DNA from: Cyclobacteriaceae bacterium
GTDB taxonomy: Bacteria > Bacteroidota > Bacteroidia > Cytophagales > Cyclobacteriaceae
Assembly: GCA_013414665.1 (NCBI GenBank)
Contig: CP058703.1
Location: 3,444,319-3,455,663, forward strand
Direction of reading: 5' to 3'
Length of the DNA: 11,345 bases
In this document: in pieces, positions 1 through 7,055 of the stretch
How positions within the stretch are numbered: the stretch's first letter is position 1
Layout: each line of letters opens with the position of its first letter
Position numbers and translations under genes: made by a program
Notes under the pieces: generated by a model
What the model saw: only the letters and a program-made list of their open reading frames with translations
The model's database searches: none
What the model was told of the DNA's origin: nothing

Positions 1-856
1 GAAAAACTTCGCTCAGTAAAAGACAGAGCGGAAACAGTTTACTGGCAAGCTGGTGGAAAGAAGGAAAATCTTAAGAAGGCTATTCTCCACGGAAAAGGAA
101 ACAAGGATAAAAAAGTACCACTGAGCGGTCTTGATGGGTTGGATAATGTGTACGCTGACCAGGATGAATATAACATCATCTACAGTGATGACATTGAAGG
201 GTTAGGTGAGATCGCCAGTGGTACTGCTATCGCAGCAGCGACCTCAGCAGTGGCTGCAATTGCAGGAGCATTAAAGCAAGTGAAAGGTCTGTTTAACAAA
301 GGTGGTGGTGATGAGAAATCATTTCAGAGTGAAACGGACAATGCAGGAACAACGACATCCGCTCCTGCCACGATACCGGAAGATGAAGATGCTTTCCGAT
401 ATGAAGAGTCTGCGCCTTCAACGTATTCTGCTCCAGTTACCACTGCGCCAAAGCAGAGTCTGACAACAACGATCAAAACTAATGAAGCAACAAAATTTAT
501 TCAGGCTCCTGCTGCGACTTCTAAGCCTGTACTATCAAATGAATCTGCCTCCAGCGGAGCTATGCTTGTACCAGGTGAGAGCGCATCAGCAAGCGATGCT
601 GTTCAAACTCAGGATGGTTCAGAGAAAGCTGGCTTCTTACAAAAGACTACGACATGGGTAAAAGCTAATCCTGGTAAGTCTCTGCTTGTCGCTGGCGGAA
701 TTATCACAGGAGGAGTTCTCTTGATGAGAGCAATGCGAGGCGGTTCCGGAACAAACGGACTCGAAGGTATCCCTCCAAAAAACGAAAGACGAAGAGCAAA
801 AGAAAGCTGGAAGTAAGGACAAGAAAACAAAAGTGAAAGCACAAAATCTATTATAG
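1..856 (+). CDS. Lysine-rich membrane-associated phage protein, 5' end missing, probable frameshift near the 3' end
   Basis: The reading frame is open from base 1, so the start lies left of the window; internal TTG codons are not the real start. As written the frame stops at 816 (271 residues seen). A basic N-terminal part (motif VYWQAGGKKENLKKAI) is followed by an Ala-rich hydrophobic stretch (about residues 71-91), a long Ser/Thr/Pro/Ala-rich low-complexity linker, and a hydrophobic helix coded at about 664-732. Skipping one A in the A6 run at 777-782 gives a Lys/Glu-rich tail that stops at 854-856, two bases before the next ATG, so I prefer that end. I cannot assign a function. The position at the head of a structural cluster, the two hydrophobic segments and the basic tails suggest a virion membrane or DNA-associated protein. 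The exact C-terminus is uncertain. Confidence 0.7.
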
Positions 857-858
857 AC

Positions 859-1418
859 ATGGCAAAGCAAAAGAAAAGTAAAAAGGGAATGCACTCTTTG
901 GAACTGCTCCAGTAATGGAGCATCCGATAGCGCAAACAGTAACAAAAGGTGGACTTGTGTTACTGACGGCAATCGCAGCAGGTGGCGCAGGGGCGGCACT
1001 TGGCAAACACTCACTGCTTGCAGGGATTCCAATAACACTGTTGGGTTTTCATAAGAAGAACACATACCTCATCGCAGCAGGTCTTGGACTTACACTCAGC
1101 AATGGATTTCAAAATCAAAACAAGACCACAACTGTACAAGGCGTAGATGGATTTGATGTGAAACAAATCGCTGAACAAGCAAAAGATCGTGTAGGTACAT
1201 TCTTCAAGAATTTCTCAGAGAAGCTTTATATCAGCAAAGCAGAACCCACAGGAACAGCGGGACTTGCTGGTGAGAATAACGAAGAGCAGGTAACCTACTT
1301 CGTCAATCCATACAACAATTCTAAGGAGTTGGATATGTCAGCCATTGATAGAATCCAGGAACAGATTGCGAACATGAATGGAATGAATGCAGTGGAAGAA
1401 ATGGAAAGAGAGTTTTAA
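859..1418 (+). CDS. Small multi-helix membrane protein of the virion cluster (frame broken once)
   Basis: The intact ORF runs 915-1418 (167 residues, ATG at 915). I place the start at ATG 859: the peptide MAKQKKSKKG is read from there, and one missing A in the A5 run at 880-884 joins it to GNALFGTAPVMEHP in the 915 frame, giving about 186 residues. Read literally, 859-915 encodes only an 18-residue peptide whose stop overlaps ATG 915 (TAATG). The protein has a very basic N-terminus, then Gly/Ala-rich hydrophobic helices (about TKGGLVLLTAIAAGGAGAAL and YLIAAGLGLTLS) and a soluble acidic C-terminus ending MEEMEREF. Paired small hydrophobic helices suit an integral membrane protein, possibly of an internal virion membrane. 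The family is not identified with certainty. Confidence 0.72.
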
Positions 1419-1451
1419 TCAAAGAGTAACTATTAAACACAAAGTAAAATT

Positions 1452-2180
1452 ATGCTGGGAGCATTAGGACAACTCATGGAGAGTGAGTACACAAACCCAA
1501 CGGAGTTGTTGGGTCTGAATGGAGAGATGGATACTGAGTTAATGGGGTATCTGAATGCGCTGAACCCTGTGCAACGGGCAAAGGCGATGAGTAAGATTGT
1601 GAAGCGGCATATTCCTTCACAGGGATCTCGCGCGGAGTTTGAGAAGTTCTTTGTGGAACTGCCCAAGCACATTAAGGAGCAATTACTGCAAGGCAAGTTG
1701 CGCCTGGCTGACCACCTGATCTATTCTATCAAACCGGTTAAAGGAGCCAAGACGATTAAGATGTTTGAAAGTCAGGACGTAAAAGAAGTTGGCTTACGCA
1801 ACATCAGTAATGCCAAGCTTCCCAAGAATATGGCACTGCTTGTTTCAGGTATTTACTTGCTTCAAGGCGTGGCAGCTTCACAGGATATTGATGCCATCAA
1901 GGTCACAACGTTTGATACCATCAATAACATTGGCGCTTTCGCAAATGGGGAGTTTAAGCTGAAGGCCAACAAAAAGCAATTAGTCAGCGACACTTCGAAC
2001 CGAAATTTTATTACCACCGGATTCGACCAAGTGCCAAAAGGCTTTTACAAGCTCGCCAATCCGCGATTGATTCACGATGACATTGACATTGAATTTGAAA
2101 TCGAATTAGGCACGATCACAGGCGTTGATCCTAATGCAGTCATCATGGTGGGCTTGGTGGGAACGGCAACCATTCCTTAG
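1452..2180 (+). CDS. Probable capsid protein: helical N-terminal half, beta-rich C-terminal half
   Basis: 242 residues from ATG 1452, after an A/T-rich leader (gtaaaatt) with no Shine-Dalgarno. About residues 1-95 are polar and predicted helical. From about residue 100 the sequence alternates short strands and turns (KLPKNMALLVSGIYLLQG, then IKVTTFDTI, GEFKLKANKKQL, HDDIDIEFEIEL, NAVIMVGLVGTATIP), as expected for a beta sandwich of about 140 residues. It is the largest of several beta-rich proteins in a row and lies between a membrane protein and the smaller beta proteins. Its size fits one jelly roll, not the two-barrel capsid proteins of PRD1-like viruses. The capsid role is inferred from strand pattern and context; no signature motif proves it. 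A minor virion or scaffold protein is an alternative. Confidence 0.6.
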   Translation: MLGALGQLMESEYTNPTELLGLNGEMDTELMGYLNALNPVQRAKAMSKIVKRHIPSQGSRAEFEKFFVELPKHIKEQLLQGKLRLADHLIYSIKPVKGAKTIKMFESQDVKEVGLRNISNAKLPKNMALLVSGIYLLQGVAASQDIDAIKVTTFDTINNIGAFANGEFKLKANKKQLVSDTSNRNFITTGFDQVPKGFYKLANPRLIHDDIDIEFEIELGTITGVDPNAVIMVGLVGTATIP

Positions 2181-2186
2181 TAGATC

Positions 2187-2567
2187 ATGGAGAAGCGTTT
2201 GGTGGATAAGATCTGCACCTTCCTGGTGGACGCGGAAGGGCAACCGGTGAGCAAGAAGTTTGACCTGGATAAGAATGTCAAAGTGGTACATGGTATCATG
2301 ATGAGTTCAGACAGACCAAACCTCTTGTTCTACCGAGGCTCTCAACGGATTGAACTTTCGGGAGAAGAACTTTTCCCAGAAGACTTTGAGAGCAAAATGT
2401 TCATGAGTGGAATGGCAGTAGCTCCAGACAACAAATACAAGTCGTTGGGTAATGGAGTGGTATCTGGAAACGGTGAGTTAAAAATCCAATACAAGGATAC
2501 GGCCAATCCAAACGCTCCCTTTGCGGCTTACAAAGTTATCATCAGTCTTTTATGTGAGATGAAGTAA
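2187..2567 (+). CDS. Small beta-rich structural protein, second capsid candidate
   Basis: 126 residues from ATG 2187, six bases after the previous stop. Almost all of it alternates hydrophobic strand and turn (KICTFLVDAEGQPV, VKVVHGIMMSSD, NLLFYRGSQRIELSGEEL, NGELKIQYKDTA, AAYKVIISLLCEMK), with no hydrophobic helix and no Cys pattern. The stop TAA at 2565-2567 shares its last A with the ATG of the next ORF, so the two are probably translationally coupled. Tandem small beta sandwiches recall the paired single-jelly-roll capsid proteins of P23-77-type viruses, a comparison based on architecture and not on detected homology. It could instead be a spike base or minor capsid protein. Confidence 0.6.
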   Translation: MEKRLVDKICTFLVDAEGQPVSKKFDLDKNVKVVHGIMMSSDRPNLLFYRGSQRIELSGEELFPEDFESKMFMSGMAVAPDNKYKSLGNGVVSGNGELKIQYKDTANPNAPFAAYKVIISLLCEMK

Positions 2568-2710
2568 TGATAATCACAAAGACCAAACGGAGAATCATCA
2601 TAGCCAAACTTGAAGTGAGTAAGCTTGAGCGGTTCAAGCCATTCGAAATCAGGCTTCCGGCCAATGTGAGGAAAGTAACAGGAATACTTGTAACAGCATC
2701 TGAAAAATGA
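2567..2710 (+). CDS. 47-residue ORF, probably the N-terminal part of the next gene
   Basis: ATG 2567 overlaps the previous stop, and the ORF ends at TGA 2708-2710, which overlaps ATG 2707. The peptide is very basic at its start (MIITKTKRRIIIAKLEVSKL) and ends KVTGILVTASEK in a strand-like pattern. The end falls exactly on an A5 run (2703-2707). One more A would read SEKMSNVLGNISF and fuse this ORF to 2707-3081 as a 171-residue protein. Because the same error pattern recurs through this cluster, I favour fusion. The ATGA overlap also allows two coupled genes. Confidence 0.55.
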   Translation: MIITKTKRRIIIAKLEVSKLERFKPFEIRLPANVRKVTGILVTASEK

Positions 2711-3081
2711 GCAACGTGTTAGGTAACATAAGCTTTCAGGCCAATGATAAGATGGATGTCTTCCATGTAGCTCAGGTTGTGAACGAGGGAATTGAACCCT
2801 CCGACAACACCTTGCTTCAGATAGAGGATTCGCAATTCGACAGTGACAAGGCTTGGGTAACTGGTAATGTACCGAAGCTAAAACCTGTGCATGTCGAGGG
2901 CGATACTTCCATCATCAATGCCTGGTTCAAAGGTGAGACCTATCAAGACCCATTTGTAATCACGGTCTATGTTGAATGCGAAACGGCTGAAGAGCTTGAG
3001 GAAGTTATTGCGGATGAAGAGATAGAACAGGACAAGCTTTCAAGGAATGATTTCCTGGAACCAGTGGAGATAAACTTATGA
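2707..3081 (+). CDS. Small beta-rich structural protein with acidic C-terminus
   Basis: 124 residues as an independent ORF from ATG 2707, or the C-terminal part of a 171-residue protein starting at 2567 (see that entry). Strand-like segments include LGNISFQAN, MDVFHVAQVV, KPVHVEGDTSIINAWF and DPFVITVYVECE. The last 35 residues are strongly acidic (TAEELEEVIADEEIEQ). The stop overlaps the next start (TTATGA, ATG 3078), which suggests coupled translation. No enzyme motif, signal peptide or membrane segment is visible. A virion structural role is inferred from the neighbours. The specific function is unknown. Confidence 0.6.
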   Translation: MSNVLGNISFQANDKMDVFHVAQVVNEGIEPSDNTLLQIEDSQFDSDKAWVTGNVPKLKPVHVEGDTSIINAWFKGETYQDPFVITVYVECETAEELEEVIADEEIEQDKLSRNDFLEPVEINL

Positions 3082-3389
3082 CCGAACAATTCATTCTGGA
3101 GTTTGCGCCTTTGCGATTAAAACAACAAGGCTATTCGAAGTATCATCTCCGTCACAGGGATTTCATCATCGAGGCAGGAACAACAGTAACCATTCCTGCC
3201 TACAATGAAATGTTCTTCATCATTGATGAACCTCCTGGACTTGTGGTTGACTCTGATTACGGAATGTACGACTCAACGGAAGATCCTATACCGGAGAGCA
3301 TTCACATTCATCGCGGAGAAATTAAGATAACAAATCCAGGGGATGCGAAACGAAGAATAAAATTTATACAAGCAATCATAGTGAATTAA
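3078..3389 (+). CDS. Small all-beta protein of the capsid cluster
   Basis: 103 residues from ATG 3078, overlapping the upstream stop by four bases. The sequence reads as a compact beta sandwich: QFILEFAPLRL, HRDFIIEAGTTVTIPAYNEM, FFIIDEPPGLVVDSDYG, IHIHRGEIKITN, RRIKFIQAIIVN. It has no membrane segment or catalytic pattern. Its place as the last of the coupled beta-rich ORFs suggests a minor capsid, penton or spike-base subunit. This is inferred. The function is not established by any motif I can see. Confidence 0.6.
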   Translation: MTEQFILEFAPLRLKQQGYSKYHLRHRDFIIEAGTTVTIPAYNEMFFIIDEPPGLVVDSDYGMYDSTEDPIPESIHIHRGEIKITNPGDAKRRIKFIQAIIVN

Positions 3390-3403
3390 ACCCCCATCGG
3401 GGT
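3390..3403 (+). other. Short GC hairpin between genes
   Basis: ACCCC (3390-3394) pairs with GGGGT (3399-3403) around a CATC loop, immediately after the stop of the beta-protein ORF and seven bases before the next ATG. No T-run follows, so it is not a standard terminator. It could slow ribosomes or protect the upstream RNA, or be chance. Confidence 0.3.
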
Positions 3404-3409
3404 ACGAAT

Positions 3410-3868
3410 ATGGCACTACCGAATAAAGAAAAATACGAACAGAAAAAGATTGACAATCTTTTGCAATACCTGCGCTTATACCACGAGAAGGGTCAACCCA
3501 TTGATTATGAAATTCTCGTTGATGGATTCAAGGCAGTACGCAGAACAAGTGATCCAGATATGTTTACGATGTTCGAAAACTTCGTAACTGCGGATACGCG
3601 ATCAATTGAAATTCTACTTTTCACTGGCAGTAGCAATAACAACGAAAAGAGAATATTCTATTTCGGTGAAGAACAGAAAGAGGGGCTATCAGGAGTGGAT
3701 GTGAAAAACATCGTGGATGAAGAAGTGCAAAGAAAACTTCGGGAGAAGGAATACAATGAACTGAAGGGTGAAAATAAAAATCTAAAGCAGCACATCGCAG
3801 ACCTGGAGAGTGAGGTTGAGGAGTTAGAGAAGCAAAATGCCCGACTTGAAATGAAACAATCTCCCTGA
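3410..3868 (+). CDS. Coiled-coil protein, N-terminal part of a frame-broken gene
   Basis: 152 residues from ATG 3410. The first 100 residues are a mixed helix/strand domain (YEQKKIDNLLQYLRLY; RSIEILLFTGSS; KRIFYFGEEQ). From about residue 105 there is a classic charged coiled coil (KLREKEYNELKGENKNLKQ, ESEVEELEKQNARLE) with Leu at heptad spacing. The ORF stops at 3866-3868, but the protein continues in the next frame as LNSFLGDVGSSLVESFIKR. A single missing base between 3849 and 3867 (for example C3 to C4 at 3863-3865, or A3 to A4 at 3849-3851) joins it to 3901-4224 as a protein of about 271 residues. Role unknown; a trimeric or dimeric virion scaffold or connector is possible. Confidence 0.7.
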   Translation: MALPNKEKYEQKKIDNLLQYLRLYHEKGQPIDYEILVDGFKAVRRTSDPDMFTMFENFVTADTRSIEILLFTGSSNNNEKRIFYFGEEQKEGLSGVDVKNIVDEEVQRKLREKEYNELKGENKNLKQHIADLESEVEELEKQNARLEMKQSP

Positions 3869-3900
3869 ATAGTTTCTTAGGTGATGTTGGGTCAAGTCTG

Positions 3901-4224
3901 GTGGAGAGCTTCATCAAGCGTAATCCAAAACTAATGGCCGCCTTCCCAGGTGGAGAAGCACTTGCAGGTTTGTTGCAGTCAAACAACGATGAAACAAATG
4001 AAGAACCAATTCCTGATTCGGAAGTGAGTTTCAAACCGAAAGTAACTCCATCGGCTACATCTATTACAGAGGAAGACCAGGTCGCTATCCAATTTGTCAA
4101 TCAGCTTAAGTCACAGTTCAGCAAAGAAGAATTTGAGCGAGTGCTTCTCATTCTTCAAACCCTTGCCGATGACAAGAGTAAGATTGACCTAATCATAAAT
4201 CATGTAAACATTAAACAATCATAA
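3901..4224 (+). CDS. C-terminal part of the coiled-coil protein (3410-4224)
   Basis: Taken alone this is 107 residues from a GTG at 3901. The frame is open back to 3850 and contains sensible protein there, so I treat it as the tail of the 3410 gene. It holds a predicted helix (ESFIKRNPKLMAAFPGGE), a Pro/Ser/Glu-rich linker, and a C-terminal helical domain (EDQVAIQFVNQLKSQFSKEE, RVLLILQTLADDKSKIDLI). The stop is two bases before the next ATG. No known motif is seen. An internal start producing a separate protein cannot be excluded, but GTG 3901 has no ribosome-binding or A-rich leader typical of this cluster. Confidence 0.6.
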   Translation: MESFIKRNPKLMAAFPGGEALAGLLQSNNDETNEEPIPDSEVSFKPKVTPSATSITEEDQVAIQFVNQLKSQFSKEEFERVLLILQTLADDKSKIDLIINHVNIKQS

Positions 4225-4226
4225 CA

Positions 4227-4415
4227 ATGAACAAGTACAGTTTTGAAGTGAGCATTGAGGCACAAACGCAAGGTGAGGCAGAAGTAAAACTGTCAGCAGC
4301 ATCCATCTTGATGCAGAAGTTAAAGGCACGCGAAATAGCGAAGCTTGCAGATGTGGTCAAGAATGACCCAATGAAAACGTCCTTGGCCAAAAAGCCTTGG
4401 GGTTATAAAGAATGA
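4227..4415 (+). CDS. Small helical phage protein
   Basis: 62 residues as written, from ATG 4227. A short strand (YSFEVSIEAQTQGEAEVKL) leads into helices (SILMQKLKAREIAKLADVVK) and the tail NDPMKTSLAKK. I recall similar strand-helix-NDPxKTALAKK small proteins next to capsid genes in Bacteroidota phages; this is memory and not a search. The A5 run at 4389-4393 may have lost one A: with A6 the end becomes LAKKALGL and stops at 4406-4408, which looks more like that family. Function unknown. Confidence 0.6.
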   Translation: MNKYSFEVSIEAQTQGEAEVKLSAASILMQKLKAREIAKLADVVKNDPMKTSLAKKPWGYKE

Positions 4416-4433
4416 AGAAGGGATAAGTAAGAC

Positions 4434-4832
4434 ATGAACGCAGACGCACAGAAGGTTCAAAATTTCAAGAACATAGTGATCTATTCGACACTTGGGCTTG
4501 GCACTGCTACCGGACTGTTTTTCTGGCGCGTCACTTTTACAAAAAGACAAGAGCGAATGTATCTCAAAAGCGTAGTCTGGAAGTAGGCGATCCGGCAACA
4601 TTTGCCAAGCAATTGAAGATGGCTTTTGATAATGACAATTACGCAGGTTGGGGAACGAATGAAAAGATGGTGATGCAGGTATTTAATGAGATACCATCCA
4701 AGAGCATGTACTCGAAAGTACAAAAGGAGTATGCCAACCTCTATAGTAAAAGTCTGAATGCAGACCTGGAAGACGAGTTGAGCAGTGAAGAGTATAACGA
4801 GCCTGATAAGGATTTTAAACGCGAAGAACTAA
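4434..4832 (+). CDS. Membrane-anchored annexin-like single-repeat protein (two frame breaks)
   Basis: From ATG 4434 the first frame gives a hydrophilic N-terminus and a membrane helix (IVIYSTLGLGTATGLFF), then stops at 4586. Adding one T to the T5 run at 4518-4522 continues the protein as LARHFYKKTRANVSQKRSLE and then AFDNDNYAGWGTNEKMVMQV, KVQKEYANLYSKSL and DLEDELSSEEYNE. This matches an annexin repeat (GTxE, then xxxY..xYxxxLxxDLxxELS). Removing one C at 4802-4803 ends it LIRILNAKN with TAA 4830-4832, overlapping ATG 4832 of the next gene. The product is about 132 residues. Annexin repeats bind membranes or act as protein-protein modules. Here a single repeat on an N-terminal anchor suggests a virion-membrane component. 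The repeat is visible; the exact ends rest on the two inferred corrections. Confidence 0.65.
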
Positions 4833-5816
4833 TGGCGAAGAAGGCTAAACAGACACTGAAGGGAAAGAAGAAAGCGCAAGCGAAAAAGCCGAAAGCAAAA
4901 AGACCGTTGCTCCAAAAAGAGTCAAGGAAAGAAGGGTGCTGCAAAAACTAAGGTATTTATCTATGCATTGGCTTTAGCTGCCCTTGGCGGTGGTGGGTAT
5001 CTGGTATATGATAGAATTAAAAGGAAGAAGTTAGCTGAACAAAATCAGTTGCCTTCAGACACCAACGATACAATTATTATCAACAACACACTACCTGCTT
5101 CGTTTAGCACCTTCACATCAAAAGTCCTGAGTTTAGCCAGTGACAGTTTCCCTTTGAAAAGAGGAAGCCGAGGTACGCGAGTAACAATGCTTCAACAGGC
5201 TTTGGCGAAGACTACTCCATCCATCATGATTGATGGGCAATTCGGACCACAAACAGCAGGAGCATTAAAGACAGCTGGCTATCCTGAAATTGTAGATGAA
5301 ACACTCTTCAACAAAATCACAGGATCGACTAAAAGTTCTGTCCAGGTGGTATTCAATCCTTCGGCATTAGCTGAGAGTCTATACAAAGGTGCGCAAGCAA
5401 AGAATCTTGCTCAAGTGATGGATATTTTAAAACAGTTAAAATCTGTAACAGAATATTCAGCGGTGAATGAGTATTACAAGAAGCAAAGCTTTATCTCAAA
5501 GACCATTGTAACCGATCTTCTTGAATATGCTTTCAAAAGCAATGAAGCTGCCAAGGTGCAGATACGAAATGAATTCCTGCGCATAGGTTTAAAAGTAAGC
5601 AGTACGGGAACGTGGAGCCTTCAAGGAATACGGCTCTACAAAGACCTTGTCACTATCCGCGAAACAGTGGTAACGGATGCCAGGAATAACCGGATACCTG
5701 TGCGCAGGAATACAATACTCGGAGATGAATTGGAAGTCGCTAATGGAATGACATGGTTCAAGTCTATTGATAACAGCATTCTGAAAGTCCCTACGCAGGA
5801 CGTGAAGTACACTTAA
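4832..5816 (+). CDS. Membrane-anchored peptidoglycan-binding protein (two frame breaks in the lysine-rich leader)
   Basis: The intact frame runs from about 4926 to 5816. I place the start at ATG 4832, which overlaps the upstream stop and opens with MAKKAKQTLKGKKKAQAKKP. Restoring one A in each A5 run (4897-4901 and 4914-4918) connects this lysine-rich leader to GAAKTKVFIYALALAALG, for about 328 residues. Domains in order are: basic tail; one membrane helix (VFIYALALAALGGGGYLVY, coded about 4953-5009); a linker; a peptidoglycan-binding domain of the PG_binding_1 type (FPLKRGSRGTRVTMLQQAL and IDGQFGPQTAGALK, about 5152-5274); a helical region; and a beta C-terminus (NTILGDELEVANGMTWFKS). It probably tethers the murein to the virion membrane or to the wall-digesting proteins encoded next. 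Confidence 0.72.
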
Positions 5817-5830
5817 ACAAAATAATAACA

Positions 5831-6361
5831 ATGGCAAAGTTTGAAAACTTCGCAGGGAAACTCCTGCGATTAGAGGGAGGGTATGTGAATCATCCATTGG
5901 ATAAAGGAGGCCCGACTAAGTATGGAGTCATTCTTTCCGTGTGGAAGGAACACGGCCATGACAAAGATGGTGATGGAGACATTGATGCAGAAGATATCAA
6001 GAAACTCAGTGAAGAAGATGCTAAGTGGATTGCAAAGAAAATCTTTTGGGATTACTTCCAGGCAGACTTCATCCTCAATGAATCCGTAGCTCAGTTTATT
6101 GTCGATTGGGGTTACAATTCAGGAAGGAAGACAGTTGCCAAGATTGTGCAGCGTGTCATTAAGGTAGACGTTGATGGAATTGTAGGAGCAAAAACACTTA
6201 GTGCAATCAACTGTGCCGACCAGGATCGTTTGTTCAATCTACTCAAGATTGAACGTCAGGTATTCTTGAATAACATCATCAAGAGAAGGCCAGATCAAAT
6301 CGTATTCTATGATGGATGGATGAATCGCGTGAATTCATTCCGCTTTAAGCAAGCTGCATAA
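5831..6361 (+). CDS. GH108-type N-acetylmuramidase (phage lysozyme) with EF-hand-like loop
   Basis: 176 residues from ATG 5831 after an A/T-rich leader (aataataaca). The N-terminus carries the GH108 signature RLEGGYVNHPLDKGGPTKYG, with the expected catalytic Glu at residue 15. The C-terminal half (FIVDWGYNSGRKTVAKIVQ, VDGIVGAKTLSAIN) is the PG_binding_3 region normally paired with GH108. Length and domain order are as usual for the family. Between them lies DKDGDGDIDAED, a textbook EF-hand/dockerin-type calcium loop. The enzyme should cleave the glycan strand of peptidoglycan. No signal peptide is visible, so it would act as an endolysin needing a holin, or as a virion entry lysin; the adjacent wall-binding membrane protein is compatible with the second. 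Frame intact. Confidence 0.9.
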   Translation: MAKFENFAGKLLRLEGGYVNHPLDKGGPTKYGVILSVWKEHGHDKDGDGDIDAEDIKKLSEEDAKWIAKKIFWDYFQADFILNESVAQFIVDWGYNSGRKTVAKIVQRVIKVDVDGIVGAKTLSAINCADQDRLFNLLKIERQVFLNNIIKRRPDQIVFYDGWMNRVNSFRFKQAA

Positions 6362-6386
6362 ATCAAACAAGTAAAGAGTAGAACAC

Positions 6387-7055
6387 ATGCTATCAAGAAT
6401 AAAAGGAATTTTGAAAGAGTACGGCTTTGTCCTATACACAAGGCCTTATGAGCTTAACATCGTTGGACTAAGAAGTAAAAGCGTAGAATCAAATTCCTTT
6501 GATGATGAGATTCATGTGTTTTACACTTTGCCCAATGGCAAATGGAATTATCACATCTATCCGGCCACAACTGATCCAGGAACATTTTGGTTGAACAATC
6601 CATCATACCCTCAAGGCACTGCCATTCTTGCCCAAGGCCAGAATGTAGATGCTTATACCATCGGAAAACATCGAGGAAAGTATGAAGCTCTTGTTCAGCA
6701 AAAGCCAGTAACTGTTATACGTGACTATGACCGTGACGCTATTCTTGATTTTAACAATGGCGAAAAACAAACAGGACATTTTGGAATCAACATTCACAGG
6801 GCTTCCATTTCAGGCACAACCAAATCCATTGATAAGTATTCTGCCGGATGCCAGGTGTTTAAAAGCGCAGATGACTTTCTGGTGTTCATGGAGCTTTGTA
6901 AAAACCATGCAAAGCTTTATGGAAATAAATTCAGCTACACACTGATTGATTTCAGATCGCTCAGAAGAATTACGCTAAAGCGAGTAGTAACAGCGACAAC
7001 CATTTTTGCAGCCATTGCTTTAGGATGGGTGTTCAAACCGAACATGAAATTATGA
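6387..7055 (+). CDS. L,D-transpeptidase/endopeptidase-like protein with C-terminal membrane anchor
   Basis: 222 residues from ATG 6387. The core has GHFGINIHRAS (His137) followed by KYSAGCQVF (Ser152, Gly154, Cys155). The H...SxGC arrangement is the catalytic pattern of YkuD-type L,D-transpeptidases, although HGT and the Arg after the Cys are not seen, so it may be a divergent hydrolase or transpeptidase acting on peptide cross-links. Residues about 199-216 (RVVTATTIFAAIALGWVF) form a single C-terminal membrane helix with a short tail, so the enzyme would be anchored by its end. It lies directly downstream of the muramidase. Its stop TGA 7053-7055 overlaps the start of the fibre gene (ATGA), linking lysis/entry and receptor-binding genes in one transcript. 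Confidence 0.68.
   Translation: MLSRIKGILKEYGFVLYTRPYELNIVGLRSKSVESNSFDDEIHVFYTLPNGKWNYHIYPATTDPGTFWLNNPSYPQGTAILAQGQNVDAYTIGKHRGKYEALVQQKPVTVIRDYDRDAILDFNNGEKQTGHFGINIHRASISGTTKSIDKYSAGCQVFKSADDFLVFMELCKNHAKLYGNKFSYTLIDFRSLRRITLKRVVTATTIFAAIALGWVFKPNMKL

Noticed and set aside
859..915. An 18-residue peptide gene ending in a TAATG overlap with ATG 915
   Set aside because: Its lysine-rich sequence continues naturally in the 915 frame if one A is restored, so it is better read as the N-terminus of that gene.
637..1065. Minus-strand ORF of 142 codons
   Set aside because: It lies opposite the membrane protein and the Ser/Thr-rich tail of the first gene, with Cys/Leu/Ser-rich low-quality sequence; it is a shadow of the + strand genes.
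3840..3905. Programmed -1 frameshift between 3410-3868 and 3901-4224
   Set aside because: No X-XXY-YYZ slippery heptamer or following stem-loop is visible, and the same kind of break recurs at many unrelated sites.
3621..4100. Minus-strand ORF of 159 codons
   Set aside because: It spans the junction of the coiled-coil gene on the opposite strand and has no promoter or protein-like pattern; the + strand frames fit coding better.
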